The notes beneath the pieces were generated by a model, which saw only the letters and a list, made by a program, of their open reading frames with translations, was not told where the DNA came from and searched no databases. This document shows positions 52,969 to 62,118 of a DNA stretch of 64,000 bases, piece by piece. This DNA comes from Flavobacteriales bacterium UBA6051 (GTDB taxonomy: Bacteria > Bacteroidota > Bacteroidia > Flavobacteriales_D > Crocinitomicaceae), in assembly GCA_002427735.1 (NCBI GenBank), contig DIYP01000016.1:434001-498000 (forward strand). The letters are read 5' to 3'. The position numbers and the translations under genes are program-made. Position 1 is the stretch's first letter; each line of letters opens with the position of its first letter.

Positions 52969-54000
52969 TTAGTCTTGCTCCACCAGTTCAACCTCACCTG
53001 ATGGCGCAAGAGCATCTTTGATCTTTTTTTCTAGCTCTTCCATGAGTTCAGGATTATCTGCAATAATTGCTTTAACAGCATCTCTACCCTGTCCCAAACG
53101 TGTTTCTCCATAGGAGAACCAAGAACCTGATTTATTAATGATATTCATATCCACACCAAGGTCAATAATCTCACCAACTTTTGAAATTCCTCCTCCATAC
53201 ATGATGTCGAATTCTGCTTTTCTAAATGGTGGCGCTACCTTGTTCTTCACCACTTTCACTCGTGTACGGTTTCCAATCACCTCATCACCATCTTTAATTT
53301 GACTCGCACGACGGATGTCAATACGTACAGAAGAATAAAACTTTAGCGCATTACCACCTGTTGTTGTCTCAGGGTTTCCGAACATTACTCCGATTTTCTC
53401 TCTCAACTGATTAATGAAAATACAGCAGCAATTTGCTTTGTTAATCGACCCTGTTAGCTTACGCAATGCTTTTGACATCAAGCGAGCTTGCAATCCCATT
53501 TGGGAATCACCCATTTCACCTTCAATTTCCGCTTTTGGTGTCAATGCCGCTACAGAATCGACAACGAGTAAATCAATTGCTCCTGAGCGAATAAGGTTAT
53601 CAGCAATTTCCAATGCCTGTTCACCATTGTCTGGCTGAGAAATTAAAAGGTTATCTACATCTACGCCCAATTTCTTTGCATAAAATTGATCGAAGGCATG
53701 TTCCGCATCTACGATTGCTGCGATTCCTCCTTGTTTTTGCACCTCTGCAATTGCGTGAATGGCCAATGTTGTTTTACCAGAAGACTCTGGTCCGTATACT
53801 TCAACAATTCGTCCTTTTGGAAATCCATTCACTCCTAACGCTAAGTCCAATGTTAACGAGCCTGTTGGAATAACATCAATTTCTTCAATTGCCTCATCCC
53901 CCAGTTTCATCACTGTTCCTTTTCCATACGTCTTATCCAACTTGTCCATTGTTAGTTGAAGTGCTTTTAGCTTGTCTGCATTTGTGTCTTTACCTGCCAT
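52969..54000 (-). CDS. recA: Recombinase A
   Basis: A 343-residue RecA that binds single-stranded DNA, drives homologous strand exchange and stimulates LexA self-cleavage. Walker A is GPESSGKT at residues 70-77. The L1 and L2 DNA-binding loops lie in EGEMGDSQMGLQARLMSKALRK and NPETTTGGNALKFYSS, and the Walker B strand is LLVVDSVAAL. Length and motifs are typical. A terminator follows. The 118-bp upstream gap separates it from bcp; no SOS box was recognised by eye. Confidence 0.98.
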   Translation of the reverse strand: MAGKDTNADKLKALQLTMDKLDKTYGKGTVMKLGDEAIEEIDVIPTGSLTLDLALGVNGFPKGRIVEVYGPESSGKTTLAIHAIAEVQKQGGIAAIVDAEHAFDQFYAKKLGVDVDNLLISQPDNGEQALEIADNLIRSGAIDLLVVDSVAALTPKAEIEGEMGDSQMGLQARLMSKALRKLTGSINKANCCCIFINQLREKIGVMFGNPETTTGGNALKFYSSVRIDIRRASQIKDGDEVIGNRTRVKVVKNKVAPPFRKAEFDIMYGGGISKVGEIIDLGVDMNIINKSGSWFSYGETRLGQGRDAVKAIIADNPELMEELEKKIKDALAPSGEVELVEQD

Positions 54001-54118
54001 ATCGTTTTTGTTTTGTTTTTGTCTTTCTCATTTCGACTTGCGTAATGATGCCGACAATGGTTGTTTAAATTTGTTTCTACAAAGGTGTGATAGTAGACCG
54101 TAAACTATTTACGTTCTT

Positions 54119-54586
54119 CTATTTCCCTTCATAAATTTCTAAGATCTCGCGCGTGTGATCCTTTGTTTTTGGTTTTTCTATAATTCCAATAATCGTATGT
54201 GACTCATCCATTACGAAGGTTGTGCGATGGATCCCATCATATACTTTTCCCATGAACTTCTTTTCTCCCCAAACTCCATAGAGGTTCAATAGCACATGGT
54301 CCACATCTGCAAGCAGTGGAAACGGTAACTCAAATTTATTAATGAAGTTCTGGTGCTTTTTCTCAGAATCTGCACTCACTCCCAAAATAACAATGCCCTT
54401 ATCCTGGATCTCTCCATAATTATCGCGAATGTTACATGCCTGAGCTGTACATCCAGGAGTATTATCTTTTGGATAGAAATAGATGACTACGCGCTTTCCC
54501 TCAAAATTCTTTAATGAAACTGGCTTTCCATTCTCATCATTAATCGTAAAATCAGGTGCTTTATCTCCTACTTTTAAATGTTTCAT
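54119..54586 (-). CDS. bcp: Thioredoxin-dependent thiol peroxidase (BCP/PrxQ)
   Basis: A 155-residue peroxiredoxin that reduces H2O2 and lipid hydroperoxides using thioredoxin. PKDNTPGCTAQAC holds the peroxidatic Cys46, with resolving Cys51 five residues on, the classic two-cysteine PrxQ layout. KHLKVGDKAPDFTINDENG at the start and TFVMDESHTIIGIIEKP at the end fit the family. The promoter lies about 40 bp upstream. It is transcribed in the same direction as recA but with a 118-bp gap. Confidence 0.95.
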   Translation of the reverse strand: MKHLKVGDKAPDFTINDENGKPVSLKNFEGKRVVIYFYPKDNTPGCTAQACNIRDNYGEIQDKGIVILGVSADSEKKHQNFINKFELPFPLLADVDHVLLNLYGVWGEKKFMGKVYDGIHRTTFVMDESHTIIGIIEKPKTKDHTREILEIYEGK

Positions 54587-54625
54587 TTGATAATTTTTTA
54601 ATCAGTTCTTTGACGATTTATTAAT

Positions 54626-54655
54626 CAAATATAGCTTCATTTTACTAAATGACAA
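54626..54655 (-). promoter_or_regulatory. bcp promoter (TTG-N19-TATATTTG)
   Basis: On the minus strand, TTG (54653-54655), a 19-bp spacer and TATATTTG (54626-54633) match the Bacteroidota TTTG / TAnnTTTG promoter. Transcription would begin near 54619, giving a leader of about 33 nt. Confidence 0.6.
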
Positions 54656-54710
54656 GATTTTAATCAGAAAAAAGCGCTGTCTCCAGAACTAATGACTAAT
54701 TATTAAAGTA

Positions 54711-56297
54711 TTAAGTTCTCACTAATCTTGAAAATAAATTTTCCTTGATGTTCATTTTAGTGGTCGCGAGTGCCATGGCAGCTGCTTTATCACGCGCCGG
54801 ACCTGCAGGAATATCTTCACTATGTTTATATCTCACTCCTTCATTTGCAGAATACTGGTTTTTTAAATCATTATGTGATACTCCACCCTGCGCCCTTAAT
54901 ATCTTATGATCTAATTCGCTTTCTGTAAAGGGCTTAAATCCAAACTGATCTTTCCAGACAAATTCATACTTGCCACCGTTCTTATTTATAACTAGGACAA
55001 CGGAGTGATATCCATTTGCTAAAGAGGCCAAATAAACATAGGTTCCATCACCCAAAGCATCCAGTTCTTTCTTTATTGCGGCAGACGTTGAGTCCATAGT
55101 CACCAATCCTAATTCTGCAGGGTTTTCATAATCAATAGGAATCTTCGTACCACTATATGTCGCAGAAATGCGAATCGGAGTTGAAGCCAATTTTTTCTTT
55201 TGTAGTTTCTCAAGGCTTTTGATAGATGTCTTACCTAAATCACCTTTTTCAATAGTTTTATTTCCATACAAGTTTTGAATCCCTAAATTAAAAGTTCCAA
55301 TACACTCTTTTGGGTCTCTACCAGACTGAAGCAGATTATGAATCTGCAAATCCGAAAACCTTTTCTTTCTAGACTTTTGATCCGCTTTGACAATAGCAAT
55401 TAATTGTGCCAACTCTTTACTATGCGTCCCGTCAATAAAGAAGGCGTCTTTTCCATCCGGAAGTAATTTAGAGAATGCATCCTTTGTTGCATCTTTTGTA
55501 AAGTCTGTAGTAGTAACCGTCAGTGTATATACTTTTTCTCTCTTGTTGTTTTTAGGATTTGTCTTATAAATCTGCTCAAAATTAATCGATACCGAAATGT
55601 TCGCTCTTGCTAATCGTTGTTTCACCTTATGAGCGACATAATTGGTGTACATGATCCGAGTACTCGTGACTTTTTTAGGCCCAGCTTTTAGTCGTTTAAG
55701 CTTAGGAATATCCTTCCAACCTGTTTTTCTCTGAATACTCTGCTGTGCGCCTCTCTTTTGCTGAATAGTATGTGCCAATTCATGTGCAAGCAAATGTTTT
55801 CCTTCTTTTGCCGAAGGATTATATTCTCCCTGATCGAAATAAATGTCATTCCCATGGGTAAATGCCCTTGAACCTATTTCTCTATTCATTTGAACGGCAT
55901 TCTCATCAGTATGGATTTTTACATCCCCAAAATCTTCTCCGAACCCAGATTCCATTGAGTTCTGAGTATCATCGTCCATCTGACTCCCTTTACCTTTCGA
56001 TGCGTTCAAAGATCTCTCCAAAGCATCGCCACTCTCCATGGCAACTGAAGTGCCAAATTCACTATCCTTCTTTTGAACGAGAGGAGTAATACCATTACCT
56101 ACAAATGTTTCCCCTGATTCCGACGCAGCGCCATTTCCAACTATCTCATCGGCAGCAGCATCCGCTTCCTTCTCATATTTGTCGTTTGAATCACCAATAT
56201 TAAACTTAGCTTGTATACCAAAAAACTGATTATTGCCTGACTGTTTGGATTCATGATTTTGTGTCGGTTTTTCAATTTTTTTTCTTGTCTCTGACAT
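54711..56297 (-). CDS. DUF4157 (eCIS-core) protein with putative Cys-His-Asp hydrolase C-terminus, 528 aa
   Basis: The N-terminal third contains the DUF4157 / eCIS-core signature: FGDVKIHTDENAVQMNREI, HGNDIYFDQGEYNP and LLAHELAHTIQQKRG, with HELAH at residues 172-176. This metallopeptidase-like domain is typical of effectors loaded into or linked to extracellular contractile injection systems. The C-terminal 200 residues carry the protein's only cysteine, Cys332 (PKECIGTFNL), then GYHSVVLVI (His431) and VWKDQFGF (Asp450, Gln451), the order expected of a papain-like or NlpC/P60-like fold. The start at 56297 avoids an unlikely hydrophobic extension. No injection-system genes are nearby. Confidence 0.78.
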   Translation of the reverse strand: MSETRKKIEKPTQNHESKQSGNNQFFGIQAKFNIGDSNDKYEKEADAAADEIVGNGAASESGETFVGNGITPLVQKKDSEFGTSVAMESGDALERSLNASKGKGSQMDDDTQNSMESGFGEDFGDVKIHTDENAVQMNREIGSRAFTHGNDIYFDQGEYNPSAKEGKHLLAHELAHTIQQKRGAQQSIQRKTGWKDIPKLKRLKAGPKKVTSTRIMYTNYVAHKVKQRLARANISVSINFEQIYKTNPKNNKREKVYTLTVTTTDFTKDATKDAFSKLLPDGKDAFFIDGTHSKELAQLIAIVKADQKSRKKRFSDLQIHNLLQSGRDPKECIGTFNLGIQNLYGNKTIEKGDLGKTSIKSLEKLQKKKLASTPIRISATYSGTKIPIDYENPAELGLVTMDSTSAAIKKELDALGDGTYVYLASLANGYHSVVLVINKNGGKYEFVWKDQFGFKPFTESELDHKILRAQGGVSHNDLKNQYSANEGVRYKHSEDIPAGPARDKAAAMALATTKMNIKENLFSRLVRT

Positions 56298-56450
56298 GGC
56301 GAAATAGGCTAAGGTATTTATGCATTTCAAGATAACACATAGAAAGAGCCTTTATATTATCACCATTACAAAAACAGGTATAAATACGTAGCAATTAAGG
56401 TATTAATCTAGATTTCTTCATCCATTAAATCGATTACAGCATTACACAAA

Positions 56451-56482
56451 CTAAAAAAGGGCACAAATTTGATTGCGCCCTT
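56451..56482 (-). terminator. Rho-independent terminator of the M1 aminopeptidase gene
   Basis: On the minus strand, AAGGGC (56477-56482) pairs with GCCCTT (56457-56462) across a 14-nt loop and is followed by TTTTAG. It ends the peptidase transcript before the DUF4157 gene. The remaining sequence between 56298 and 56450 is AT-rich and holds no recognised signal. Confidence 0.75.
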
Positions 56483-56504
56483 CTATATCATTCGATGACT
56501 GGAT

Positions 56505-59129
56505 TTATTCTTCCAACTCTTTGATTAACTCATTATAACCAGACATTGCATTTCCGTATGCTTCAATCTTCTTACGCGCCTGATCCGCATAAGCCACCTG
56601 ATCATTTTCTTCAAACACTTCAATCTCTTTCTTCAGCTCCTTGATTTTCTTATCAAAATTCTCAACCAAATAATTCACATTCTGCGGAAGGAACATTTGC
56701 ATGTAGAAACCTCCTGTTTTGCTCACCTCACGATATGCATTAAGTGCTTTCATCGCAACATCAGGCTCTTGTCCAGCAACAAAAACCGTAAAGGAATTCA
56801 TCACACCCAGCTTATCAAAGCCTTGTACTACATTTCCTGTTAAGGCTTCCTCGAGATAGTCGTACTTTTCAACCGCACCATTACTCGCATACAGCTGCAC
56901 AATTCCGGCAACCATGGAAGACGATGATTCCTTTTCCAATCCCTCCGCTAATGTCATTGCCTTTTCCGCGTCCAGTTTACCAAAGGCTTTAAGTGCTGAC
57001 GTTACTACAAAATAAGACTGATCTTTTTCTATGCTCGAAGTATAAACCTTGGCCAACTCATCATCCGACTTATACTTGCTAAGTGCATTCAAAGCCGCCG
57101 CGCGCACCGAGGATTTCGGATCATTCATAGCCATGTTTTCCAGCAAGGCGATTCCCGCATCTTTATTTGCATCACGCAACTTTGGCACTTTCTTTACAGC
57201 CAACTGGCGAATATGCCAGAATGGATCTTTAAGCGCATCAAGAATAAGTTTTTGTCCAGCTTCACCTCGATCACGTGAACCTTTCATTAAACCGTCTCTG
57301 CGTGCCATGTAACGCTCTCCATTGTAATACTGAAAGATGTATTGTTCTGTCGACTTTTGCTTATTTGTCTTGGCCAACAACATTTGTTGTTCGTCATACA
57401 AAATGCCCTTTACTTCACCGGTAAACGAAAACGAAAACTCTTCCGTAAGCTCATCAATCACCACTTTATGTACATGCTTTCCGTTGTCATCGAAGATCAC
57501 CATATTCACAGGCAACTTAAAAATGGGAGCAATCTCCAAATCTTGTTCTTGCTCCACAGTAATCATGATTTCACCCTTTTCTTCGTCAATCTCCTGTGTA
57601 AACTTCAGCACGGGATGCGCGGATCCAAGATACCATTGGTTAAAGAACCAATTCAAATCTTCTCCGCAAACCTCTTCAAAAGCAAGGCGCAAATGATGAA
57701 ACTCTGCCGCCTTAAATTTATTCTGATCAAGGTAATTGTGAATGGCTTCAAAAAAGGCTTCATCTCCAAGATAGTTGCGCAACATATGCAGAATGCGCCC
57801 TCCCTTATTGTACGAATGCCCATCAAACATTTGTTCTTTATCGTCATAATCGAACCACACTAAGTCATGATACCCTTGCATTTGCGCAGACTGGAAATAT
57901 CCATCAGCTTCAACATCCGCGTAATAATCAGCTTCATCAACACCGTATCGGTGCTCATCCCACAAGTACTGGGAATAATTAGCAAAAGACTCATTCAAGG
58001 TCAAGTTGGACCATGATTCACATGTCACTAAATCTCCAAACCAATGGTGAAACAATTCATGCGCAATAGTTGACTGATCATTGCCATCAAGTAATTCTCG
58101 CTTGTTTTTATAAACGAAGTCGCCGAAGATTACTGCCCCGGTATTCTCCATAGCGCCAGAAACGTAATCTCGACAAACAATTTGGTGGTACTTATCCCAT
58201 GGGTACTCAACCCCTAGCTTATCAGAGAAAAAACGAATCATTTCAGGCGTCTCCCCAAAAATATCCTTCGCATATTGCTCCCACTCCGGCTCCACATAAT
58301 AGTTTACCTCCATTGCAGATCCATCCGGTCTGGTATATGAATCTTTCACAATTTTAAATTCACCAATACCCATCATAAAAAGGTACGGCGCATGTGGTAA
58401 TTCCTGCTTCCAATGGTCAACTCGTTTTCCTCCGGCTAGCTGTTTACTCGACATTAACTTCCCATTGGAAAGCGTTGCATACTTGTCTTCTACGGTTATA
58501 AAAATTTCCTGACTCGTTTTAGCATTTGGAGCATCAATGGTTGGGAACCAAACAGAAGAAGCTTCTGTTTCTCCCTGGGTCCAAATCTGTGGCATCTTGC
58601 CTCCCTCTTCACGCAGCGGGTTAATAAAGTATAGCCCTTTATCCGAAGTAATTGCTGCACTTCCTCCAGCTTCGCGTGATTCTGGGCGCGCCACATAGTC
58701 GACAACCACCGTATACTCTTCACCTCGCTTGTATTCTTTATCTAATTGAATACGCAGGAAATCGTTCGTATAAACATACTTCAATGGCTTACCATCCATT
58801 GAAACAGCGTTGATGATCATAGCTTTCGCATCTAAAATTAAACTATCGGACGCATAGAAATGAGGCTTCGCAGTTATTGTTGCAATACCATTCATCTCCG
58901 ACTTCTCCCACACAAAATTTACTTCTAGCCTGGTATGCACCAAATCAGTCAAAATTGTTTCAGCCGGACGGTAAACAGCTCTTTGCTGAGGGATTTCTTC
59001 TTCTAGAATTGCGATTTCTTCAGCAACTGGAGCGACCGTTTCTTCAACTACAACTTCAGCTGATTCCTCCTTAGATGTACCACAGGCAACAAGTGACATG
59101 GCAACTATTCCTAAGACTATATACTTCAT
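56505..59129 (-). CDS. M1-family aminopeptidase lipoprotein with HEAT-repeat C-terminus, 874 aa
   Basis: Lipobox LVAC (Cys16) with the start at 59129; an extra 7 residues are possible. The substrate-anchoring GAMEN motif is present (VSGAMENTGAVIF). The zinc-binding motif HELFHHWFGD is followed by the third ligand Glu in LTLNESFANY. Residues of about 600-800 form helical HEAT-like repeats (DPFWHIRQLAVKKVPKL, DPKSSVRAAALNALSKY). The C-terminus is a charged coiled coil. It removes N-terminal residues from peptides in the periplasm or at the outer membrane. It is divergent from the biotin-carrier gene across a 107-bp gap. Confidence 0.93.
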   Translation of the reverse strand: MKYIVLGIVAMSLVACGTSKEESAEVVVEETVAPVAEEIAILEEEIPQQRAVYRPAETILTDLVHTRLEVNFVWEKSEMNGIATITAKPHFYASDSLILDAKAMIINAVSMDGKPLKYVYTNDFLRIQLDKEYKRGEEYTVVVDYVARPESREAGGSAAITSDKGLYFINPLREEGGKMPQIWTQGETEASSVWFPTIDAPNAKTSQEIFITVEDKYATLSNGKLMSSKQLAGGKRVDHWKQELPHAPYLFMMGIGEFKIVKDSYTRPDGSAMEVNYYVEPEWEQYAKDIFGETPEMIRFFSDKLGVEYPWDKYHQIVCRDYVSGAMENTGAVIFGDFVYKNKRELLDGNDQSTIAHELFHHWFGDLVTCESWSNLTLNESFANYSQYLWDEHRYGVDEADYYADVEADGYFQSAQMQGYHDLVWFDYDDKEQMFDGHSYNKGGRILHMLRNYLGDEAFFEAIHNYLDQNKFKAAEFHHLRLAFEEVCGEDLNWFFNQWYLGSAHPVLKFTQEIDEEKGEIMITVEQEQDLEIAPIFKLPVNMVIFDDNGKHVHKVVIDELTEEFSFSFTGEVKGILYDEQQMLLAKTNKQKSTEQYIFQYYNGERYMARRDGLMKGSRDRGEAGQKLILDALKDPFWHIRQLAVKKVPKLRDANKDAGIALLENMAMNDPKSSVRAAALNALSKYKSDDELAKVYTSSIEKDQSYFVVTSALKAFGKLDAEKAMTLAEGLEKESSSSMVAGIVQLYASNGAVEKYDYLEEALTGNVVQGFDKLGVMNSFTVFVAGQEPDVAMKALNAYREVSKTGGFYMQMFLPQNVNYLVENFDKKIKELKKEIEVFEENDQVAYADQARKKIEAYGNAMSGYNELIKELEE

Positions 59130-59211
59130 CTTCTTTGTTTTAATGTTCACAAATCTGGTGATTTCTATTGAATTGTCTGCTAAAATCTACAGCATCGGGC
59201 GCCATTTCTGT

Positions 59212-59219
59212 TATTTTTG
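59212..59219 (+). promoter_or_regulatory. -7 box upstream of the biotin-carrier gene
   Basis: TATTTTTG matches TAnnTTTG exactly and would place the start of transcription about 11 nt before the ATG at 59237, much like dxs. No well-placed -33 TTG is visible. Confidence 0.4.
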
Positions 59220-59236
59220 TTCCAAATACAGGATAA

Positions 59237-59704
59237 ATGGCAAATCGGATTTGGAATATTGACGGAGAAGATACTATCGGAAGTGACGGTGCAGTTTTAC
59301 ATTGGGAAGACCATAAATACTTCACCCTTACGTTTAATGGACAAACTTTTGCCGGCGAAATTCTTGATGAAAATACCGAGAGCAATTTCTTGAAAATAAA
59401 GTTGAACCATCGTGTGTTCGAAATTCGAAAAAAAGGAGAGCTTGACGACTTAATCTCAGCTATGGGTCTCGATGTGCCAAAGGTTAGAAAGCTGAAAGAG
59501 CTCGAAGCTCCTATGCCTGGAAGGATTGTAAACATTGCCGTAGAAGTTGGTCAAGAGCTGAACGTTGGTGATGATATTCTTTCTCTCGAAGCCATGAAAA
59601 TGGAGAATGTCCTTAAAGCTGAAGGTGTTGGAAAGGTAAAAGGCATTAACATTAAAAATGATGATGTTGTAGAGAAAGGTGCCGTTCTTATAGAATTCGA
59701 GTAA
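59237..59704 (+). CDS. Biotin carboxyl-carrier-type protein, 155 aa
   Basis: The C-terminal 75 residues are a biotinyl domain (ELEAPMPGRIVNIAVEVGQ ... LSLEAMKMENVLKAEG). The lysine of EAMKMEN is the expected biotinylation site and the preceding Pro-rich linker is absent. The N-terminal half matches the short carrier subunits of acetyl/propionyl-CoA or oxaloacetate-type carboxylases. It would carry CO2 between biotin carboxylase and a carboxyltransferase. Neither partner is adjacent: it stands alone between a divergent peptidase and the radical SAM operon. It lies 66 bp before the nucleotidyltransferase gene. Confidence 0.9.
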   Translation: MANRIWNIDGEDTIGSDGAVLHWEDHKYFTLTFNGQTFAGEILDENTESNFLKIKLNHRVFEIRKKGELDDLISAMGLDVPKVRKLKELEAPMPGRIVNIAVEVGQELNVGDDILSLEAMKMENVLKAEGVGKVKGINIKNDDVVEKGAVLIEFE

Positions 59705-59770
59705 TACCATCGAAAACAGCATTTTTTTAAAATCCACTACATTAGCAGTCCATAAACTGACTGTCTTTTA

Positions 59771-60691
59771 ATGGATCAAAGAAACCTGCTTCGCGGAATA
59801 ATTCAACGTTTGCTTTACAGCGAGGTTTTTCAGCATCCATTAAAATTAGAAGAGCTCACCGGACTCATCGCAGCTGACGAAAAAACCATTCAAGAAAATC
59901 TTGAACTTCTTTGCTCAACACAACTGGTGCAACAGGAAGATGGTTATTATTACGTATTTGACTCAGGGACGAAAATCAATCGACGAAAATCCGGCAATGA
60001 TAAAGCTCAGCTCATGATGCCCAAGGCACATCGCATTGGAAGAAAAATATATCGATTCCCTTACGTAAAAGGAGTCGGAATCTCGGGCTCTTTATCAAAA
60101 GGGGTTTTGCATGCAGACGGTGATTTTGACTATTTCATTATTACGCAGCCCAACCGACTTTGGGTGGCGCGCACCCTACTCATTTTATATAAGAAAGTAT
60201 TTCTACTTAACTCGCGCAAACACTTCTGTGTGAACTACTTCATCGATACGGAAAACCTTGAAATTGAAGAGAAAAACCCTTTCACAGCGACAGAGATAAC
60301 TACACTAATTCCAGTTGCTGGAGAAGTAATGGGTGACTTTTTCAATGCCAATGCATGGACTAGAGATTACCTTAGAAAAAATGATAAAATTACCGCTTTT
60401 GATACTGTAAATAAGCCCTTACTTTCTAAAACCATTACCTACACGCTCAACGGAAAATTGGGCGAATGGGCAGACCAGAAGTTCATGCGAATGACGCTGA
60501 AACGCTGGGAACGAAAGTTTGGATCTCTTGAGTCTGATACATTCGATTTAACGATGAAATCGCGAAAATATATTTCTAAGCACCATCCGAATAATTTTCA
60601 GCGAAGAGTTCTGGATAGTCTCAACGAGTTAAAACAAAAATATGCGCAACTCCATCAGGAGGAATTAGCTAATCTGGGAATTGAGTTATGA
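59771..60691 (+). CDS. Nucleotidyltransferase-fold protein with N-terminal winged helix, 306 aa
   Basis: Residues of about 10-62 form a winged-helix-like region (LLYSEVFQHPLKLEELTGLI). A nucleotidyltransferase-type core follows. GISGSLSKGVLHADGDFDYFII (about 100-121) matches the GS-x(10-12)-DxD pattern of MNT/pol-beta-type domains, with the acidic pair in DFDY. The remainder is helical. It begins an operon: its stop overlaps the next start by 4 nt (ATGA), and the next two genes are tightly coupled as well. It may adenylylate or cytidylylate a small molecule or sugar for the radical SAM enzymes downstream, but the substrate is unknown. Confidence 0.75.
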   Translation: MDQRNLLRGIIQRLLYSEVFQHPLKLEELTGLIAADEKTIQENLELLCSTQLVQQEDGYYYVFDSGTKINRRKSGNDKAQLMMPKAHRIGRKIYRFPYVKGVGISGSLSKGVLHADGDFDYFIITQPNRLWVARTLLILYKKVFLLNSRKHFCVNYFIDTENLEIEEKNPFTATEITTLIPVAGEVMGDFFNANAWTRDYLRKNDKITAFDTVNKPLLSKTITYTLNGKLGEWADQKFMRMTLKRWERKFGSLESDTFDLTMKSRKYISKHHPNNFQRRVLDSLNELKQKYAQLHQEELANLGIEL

Positions 60692-62118
60692 AGGTTTTCC
60701 TGACGCATAGCTATTTCTATCAGTACGACCCAAAACAATGGGCGAATAAAACCCCTTATCCGCCTTTAGCAACTATTACCGCTCTGGCAGCGCTTCATGA
60801 TGAAAAAATCCCTGTGACTTTCTACGATGTTGCACTGGATGCCTCTCCCAAGCCTTGCATGAAAGAAATGGATGGTACACGTCCTGATGTGGTTGTTTTT
60901 TATGAAGACGGGTTCAACTACCTGACAAAAATGTGTCTGACCAATATGCGGCACGCTTGTTTCGCAATGATTGCCCATGCCAAGCATTTGGGAGCAACTG
61001 TAATTGTATCCAGCTCCGATTCTACTGATCATTTTTCTCTTTATCATGAAAACGGAGCGGATTATGTTATCCATGGAGAAGGCGAACAGACATTGCTTGA
61101 GCTTATCGGTGCACTTAACGACCAAAAAGACACTTCAACAGTTGCGGGCATTAGTTATTCTGAAGAGGGCGAAGTAAAACGTTCTGTCCCGAGAAGTAAT
61201 CTTAAAACGTTGGATGAACTTCCCACAGCGTACTGGGAAGCCATCGATATTGAACGATACCGAGCTATTTGGAAGAACAGCAAGTTTCCTTTTACACTCA
61301 ATGTTGCAACAACACGCGGATGTCCTTTTAAATGTAACTGGTGTGCCAAACCGATCTATGGGAATCGCTATAACTCTCGATCACCTGAGCGTGTGGTCGC
61401 CGAATTAAAACTGCTCTCTAAGGAATATGGTGTGCATCACTTTTGGATGACCGATGACATTTTTGGACTAAAGCCGGGTTGGGTGACTCAATTTAACAAT
61501 TTGATCCAAGAGGAGAACCTTCGGATTAAGTATAAAATTCAAAGTCGTGCGGACTTACTGATGAAAGACGAAACAATTAGTGAATTGGCGGCGTCAGGGT
61601 TAGAAGAAGTATGGATTGGTGCTGAAAGCGGATCGCAAAAAGTGCTGGACGCTATGGATAAAGGTACTACACTCGCACAAATCAGTGAAAGCACGCGCTT
61701 ACTTCAAAGCAAAGGTGTTCGCGTCGCCTACTTTCTTCAATTTGGATATACGGGAGAACTCAAAGAGGATATCGAAAGTACCATCACCATGGTCAAAAAG
61801 AATCAACCTGATGATATTGGAATCTCTGTTTCATATCCGCTTCCAGGAACTGTTTTTTACGACCGGGTAAAGGCCCAAATGGGAGAAAAAGAAAATTGGA
61901 AAGATTCGGATGACCTTGATTTAATGTTCGAGGGGACATTTTCATCTGCATACTATCGGAAATTACAACGTTACGTTCACCATTTGTTCAGATTACAGGT
62001 AGGCTGGGCAAAAGTAACTGGTAAAAAACAACACATCTCATCGCGTTATGCGTTGCTAATACCTTATAACTTTGCCATGAAGCAAATGCTGGGCTTGCAA
62101 CTCAAATTCCGAAAATGA
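60688..62118 (+). CDS. B12-binding radical SAM protein, 476 aa
   Basis: The N-terminal region (residues 1-165) is a Rossmann-type cobalamin-binding-like domain (VVFYEDGFNYLTKM, DYVIHGEGEQTLLELIGAL). The radical SAM core follows, with the [4Fe-4S] cluster ligands Cys212, Cys216 and Cys219 (TRGCPFKCNWC). The glycine-rich and SAM-contact regions are at VWIGAESGSQKVLDAMDKGT and DIGISVSYPLPGT. It resembles B12-radical SAM enzymes that methylate or rearrange unactivated carbons. It is the second gene of the operon; its start overlaps the nucleotidyltransferase stop and its stop overlaps the methyltransferase start. A related enzyme begins at 62892. Confidence 0.9.
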   Translation: MKVFLTHSYFYQYDPKQWANKTPYPPLATITALAALHDEKIPVTFYDVALDASPKPCMKEMDGTRPDVVVFYEDGFNYLTKMCLTNMRHACFAMIAHAKHLGATVIVSSSDSTDHFSLYHENGADYVIHGEGEQTLLELIGALNDQKDTSTVAGISYSEEGEVKRSVPRSNLKTLDELPTAYWEAIDIERYRAIWKNSKFPFTLNVATTRGCPFKCNWCAKPIYGNRYNSRSPERVVAELKLLSKEYGVHHFWMTDDIFGLKPGWVTQFNNLIQEENLRIKYKIQSRADLLMKDETISELAASGLEEVWIGAESGSQKVLDAMDKGTTLAQISESTRLLQSKGVRVAYFLQFGYTGELKEDIESTITMVKKNQPDDIGISVSYPLPGTVFYDRVKAQMGEKENWKDSDDLDLMFEGTFSSAYYRKLQRYVHHLFRLQVGWAKVTGKKQHISSRYALLIPYNFAMKQMLGLQLKFRK

